The notes beneath the pieces are model-generated. The model did not search any database, was not told where the DNA came from, and worked only from the letters and a program-made list of their open reading frames with translations. A stretch of 64,000 nt of DNA, from contig NZ_JAUSZX010000001.1 of NCBI RefSeq assembly GCF_030818015.1, forward strand, positions 4,526,001-4,590,000, given 5' to 3'. The position numbers and the translations under genes are program-made. The DNA is from Arthrobacter globiformis (GTDB lineage: Bacteria; Actinomycetota; Actinomycetes; Actinomycetales; Micrococcaceae). Shown piece after piece: positions 62,530-64,000 of this stretch. The number at the start of each line of letters is the position of its first letter. The first letter of the stretch is position 1.

Positions 62530-63492
62530 ATGAATCAGCTCGTCAAGAAGTCGGCAGTTTTCACCGCCGCCGCGACACTGGCCGCGCTCAGCCTGACGTC
62601 CTGCAGTTCTGGCGACACCCAGGCCGGTACCAACAAGCCGACGAAGATCGAGAAGATCGGCCTCATGGTCCAGGACATGTCCAACCCGTTCTTTTCCGCG
62701 ATGGACAAGGGAGCCAAGGAGGCCGCCGCGAAGATCGGCGCCACCGCCAACACCCAGGACGCGCAGCTTGATCTGGCGAATCAGAATACCCAGATTGACA
62801 CGTTCATCCAGCAGGGCGTGAACCTGATTGTCATCAGCGCCGTGGACGAAAACGGCATCCAGCCCGCGATTGAGCGGGCGAAGCAGGCGGGCATCATTGT
62901 CATCGCCGTGGACACCCCGGCCAAGAGCGCGGACGCCGTGGTGATGACCAATGCAGTCCAGGCCGGCGAAAAATCCTGCCAGTACCTGTTCGAGCAGATG
63001 GGAGGAAAGGGCAATGTTCTCTTGGTGGACGGAACCCCGCTCCAGACGATCCGTGACCGCATCACCGGCTGCAAGAACGTCGTGAAGAAGTTCCCTGATA
63101 TCAAAGTTGTCGGGCAGCAGGCCTCCAAGAACGACCGGGCCTCCGGCCTCGCCGTGACCACGGACATGCTCACTGCTACCCCTGACGTTCAGGGCATCTT
63201 CGGCATGAACGACCCGTCCGCCCTCGGTGCGGTTCTGGCGGTCCAGCAGGCCCACAAGGCGGGGACCGTAAAGGTCACCGGTGTGGACGGCAGCCCGGAG
63301 GCGGTGGCGGAACTGAAGCAGTCCGGGTCGCCGTTCATCGGAACCGCAACCCAGAATCCTGCCGAAATGGTCCGCAAGGCCGTCGAAATCGCGCAGAACA
63401 TCATCGACAACAAGCCCCCGGCGGAGAGCACGATCCTGATCCCCAGCGAGCTCGTGACCCGTGAGACCGTCAGCCAGTACAAGGGCTGGTAA
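62530..63492 (+). CDS. Sugar ABC transporter binding protein, ribose type
   Basis: A 320-residue lipoprotein. The signal ends in Leu-Thr-Ser-Cys near residue 25, followed by the type-I sugar-binding fold: GLMVQDMSNPFFSAM, DAQLDLANQNTQIDTFI, VDENGIQPAIERAKQAGI, and GIFGMNDPSALGAV. It captures a sugar outside the membrane for an RbsA/RbsC-like importer. AAAGGAG lies eight bases before ATG 62530. The exact sugar is not shown. Confidence 0.93.
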   Translation: MNQLVKKSAVFTAAATLAALSLTSCSSGDTQAGTNKPTKIEKIGLMVQDMSNPFFSAMDKGAKEAAAKIGATANTQDAQLDLANQNTQIDTFIQQGVNLIVISAVDENGIQPAIERAKQAGIIVIAVDTPAKSADAVVMTNAVQAGEKSCQYLFEQMGGKGNVLLVDGTPLQTIRDRITGCKNVVKKFPDIKVVGQQASKNDRASGLAVTTDMLTATPDVQGIFGMNDPSALGAVLAVQQAHKAGTVKVTGVDGSPEAVAELKQSGSPFIGTATQNPAEMVRKAVEIAQNIIDNKPPAESTILIPSELVTRETVSQYKGW

Positions 63493-63507
63493 GGCTCCCT
63501 GCTGCCG

Positions 63508-63541
63508 TGTGGGGTCGCTCGGCTCCCGCAGCGGCCCCACA
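63508..63541. terminator. Intergenic hairpin in the ABC operon
   Basis: TGTGGGGTCGCT with AGCGGCCCCACA, 10-nt loop, one G-T wobble. It lies between the binding-protein and ATPase genes. Such hairpins usually lower downstream expression relative to the abundant binding protein. Confidence 0.65.
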
Positions 63542-63565
63542 CAACCGGACTAAGAATAGGCCGTC

Positions 63566-64000
63566 ATGACTACAACAACCTCCCGCCAGCCGCTGCTGCA
63601 GCTGGAAGGCATCACAAAGCGCTTCGGCGCCACGCTCGCTCTCAATAACGTCCACTTCGACCTGCGTGCAGGTGAAGTGCATGCTTTGATGGGCGAGAAC
63701 GGAGCTGGTAAATCCACCCTGATGAAGATCTTGGCGGGGAACGTAGCCCGCGATTCCGGACGTATCCTGATGGATGGCACCGAAATCGACATCCGCTCCC
63801 CGCATGAGGCCGTTGCCCACGGCATAGCCATCATCCATCAGGAGCTGAACACGGTCCCGGCGATGACAGTTGCCGAGAATTTGGCCCTCGGACGGGAACC
63901 TTCGACCAAGTTCGGGGCCTTGGACCGTCGCGCCATGATCGTCCAGGCCCGTGAGAAGCTCGCCCGGGTCGGGGCACGGATTGATCCGCGCACTGAGCTC
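63566..64000 (+). CDS. Sugar ABC transporter ATPase (partial)
   Basis: The first 145 residues of an RbsA/MglA-type ATPase; the gene runs off the window. Walker A is MGENGAGKSTLMKIL near residue 43, and the Q-loop IIHQELNTVPAMTVAENLALG follows near 93. These two features are typical of the double-ATPase sugar importers. It forms an operon with the binding protein. Confidence 0.92.
   Translation, partial: MTTTTSRQPLLQLEGITKRFGATLALNNVHFDLRAGEVHALMGENGAGKSTLMKILAGNVARDSGRILMDGTEIDIRSPHEAVAHGIAIIHQELNTVPAMTVAENLALGREPSTKFGALDRRAMIVQAREKLARVGARIDPRTEL

Overview
The window is high-GC DNA (the better-conserved genes are clearly GC-rich) with short -10 boxes, several probable leaderless genes and a mycothiol-dependent enzyme. 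The benzoate and catechol genes have an actinobacterial arrangement. Together these point to Arthrobacter, Pseudarthrobacter or a close Micrococcaceae relative. The assignment rests on gene content and protein style, not on a database search. I saw no rRNA, tRNA or CRISPR.

Layout. 1-7.4 kb is core-like: a tiny membrane protein, a lipoprotein, a four-module single-chain ECF transporter, and a convergent B12-dependent methionine synthase (metH). 8.6-13 kb is a sugar or sugar-acid module: gluconokinase, IclR regulator, MFS importer, SDR dehydrogenase and RbsD/FucU mutarotase, with three GTGCA-N5-TGCAC-like operators. 13.1-21.4 kb is accessory DNA in which mostly single, unrelated genes sit one per interval between copies of a dispersed repeat of about 26 bp, all in the same orientation. 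The cargo includes a nucleotidyltransferase-like protein, an HTH protein, an Ltp-type lipoprotein, a DUF3800 protein and unknowns. 21.4-25.9 kb is a small catabolic operon: RpiR regulator, MFS, racemase-like protein and DUF6282-like amidohydrolase. 26-29 kb holds another cargo gene and an IS1634-type element flanked by a 60-bp direct repeat.

29.5-44.3 kb is a complete benzoate to catechol to muconate to muconolactone cluster. It contains a benK-like permease, a catR-like LysR gene, catB and catC. Facing them are benR, benD, benC, benB and benA, and divergent from benA are catA and benE. BenC carries a fused C-terminal FCD-type domain. 45.4-52.7 kb is a second catabolic cluster: LysR, Dabb protein, cyclase-family hydrolase, NCS1-type permease, RutA-like flavin monooxygenase, GntR regulator, nitrilase-type amidase and FMN reductase. 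It looks built to take up and open a nitrogen-containing ring or amide. A broken flavin-reductase copy, an FAH-family hydrolase, a soluble hybrid kinase with a NarL-type regulator, and the intact flavin reductase follow to 58 kb. 58-61 kb is a scar region with a frameshifted DUF4913 gene, a LacI gene lacking its DNA-binding end, and a frameshifted serine recombinase beside another copy of the repeat. 61-64 kb begins a LacI-controlled ribose-type ABC sugar transporter that runs off the window.

The most unusual signals are the one-directional repeat sites that partition single-gene cargo, the BenC-FCD fusion, the one-chain ECF transporter next to metH, and a leader with tandem terminators in front of an unknown cargo gene.
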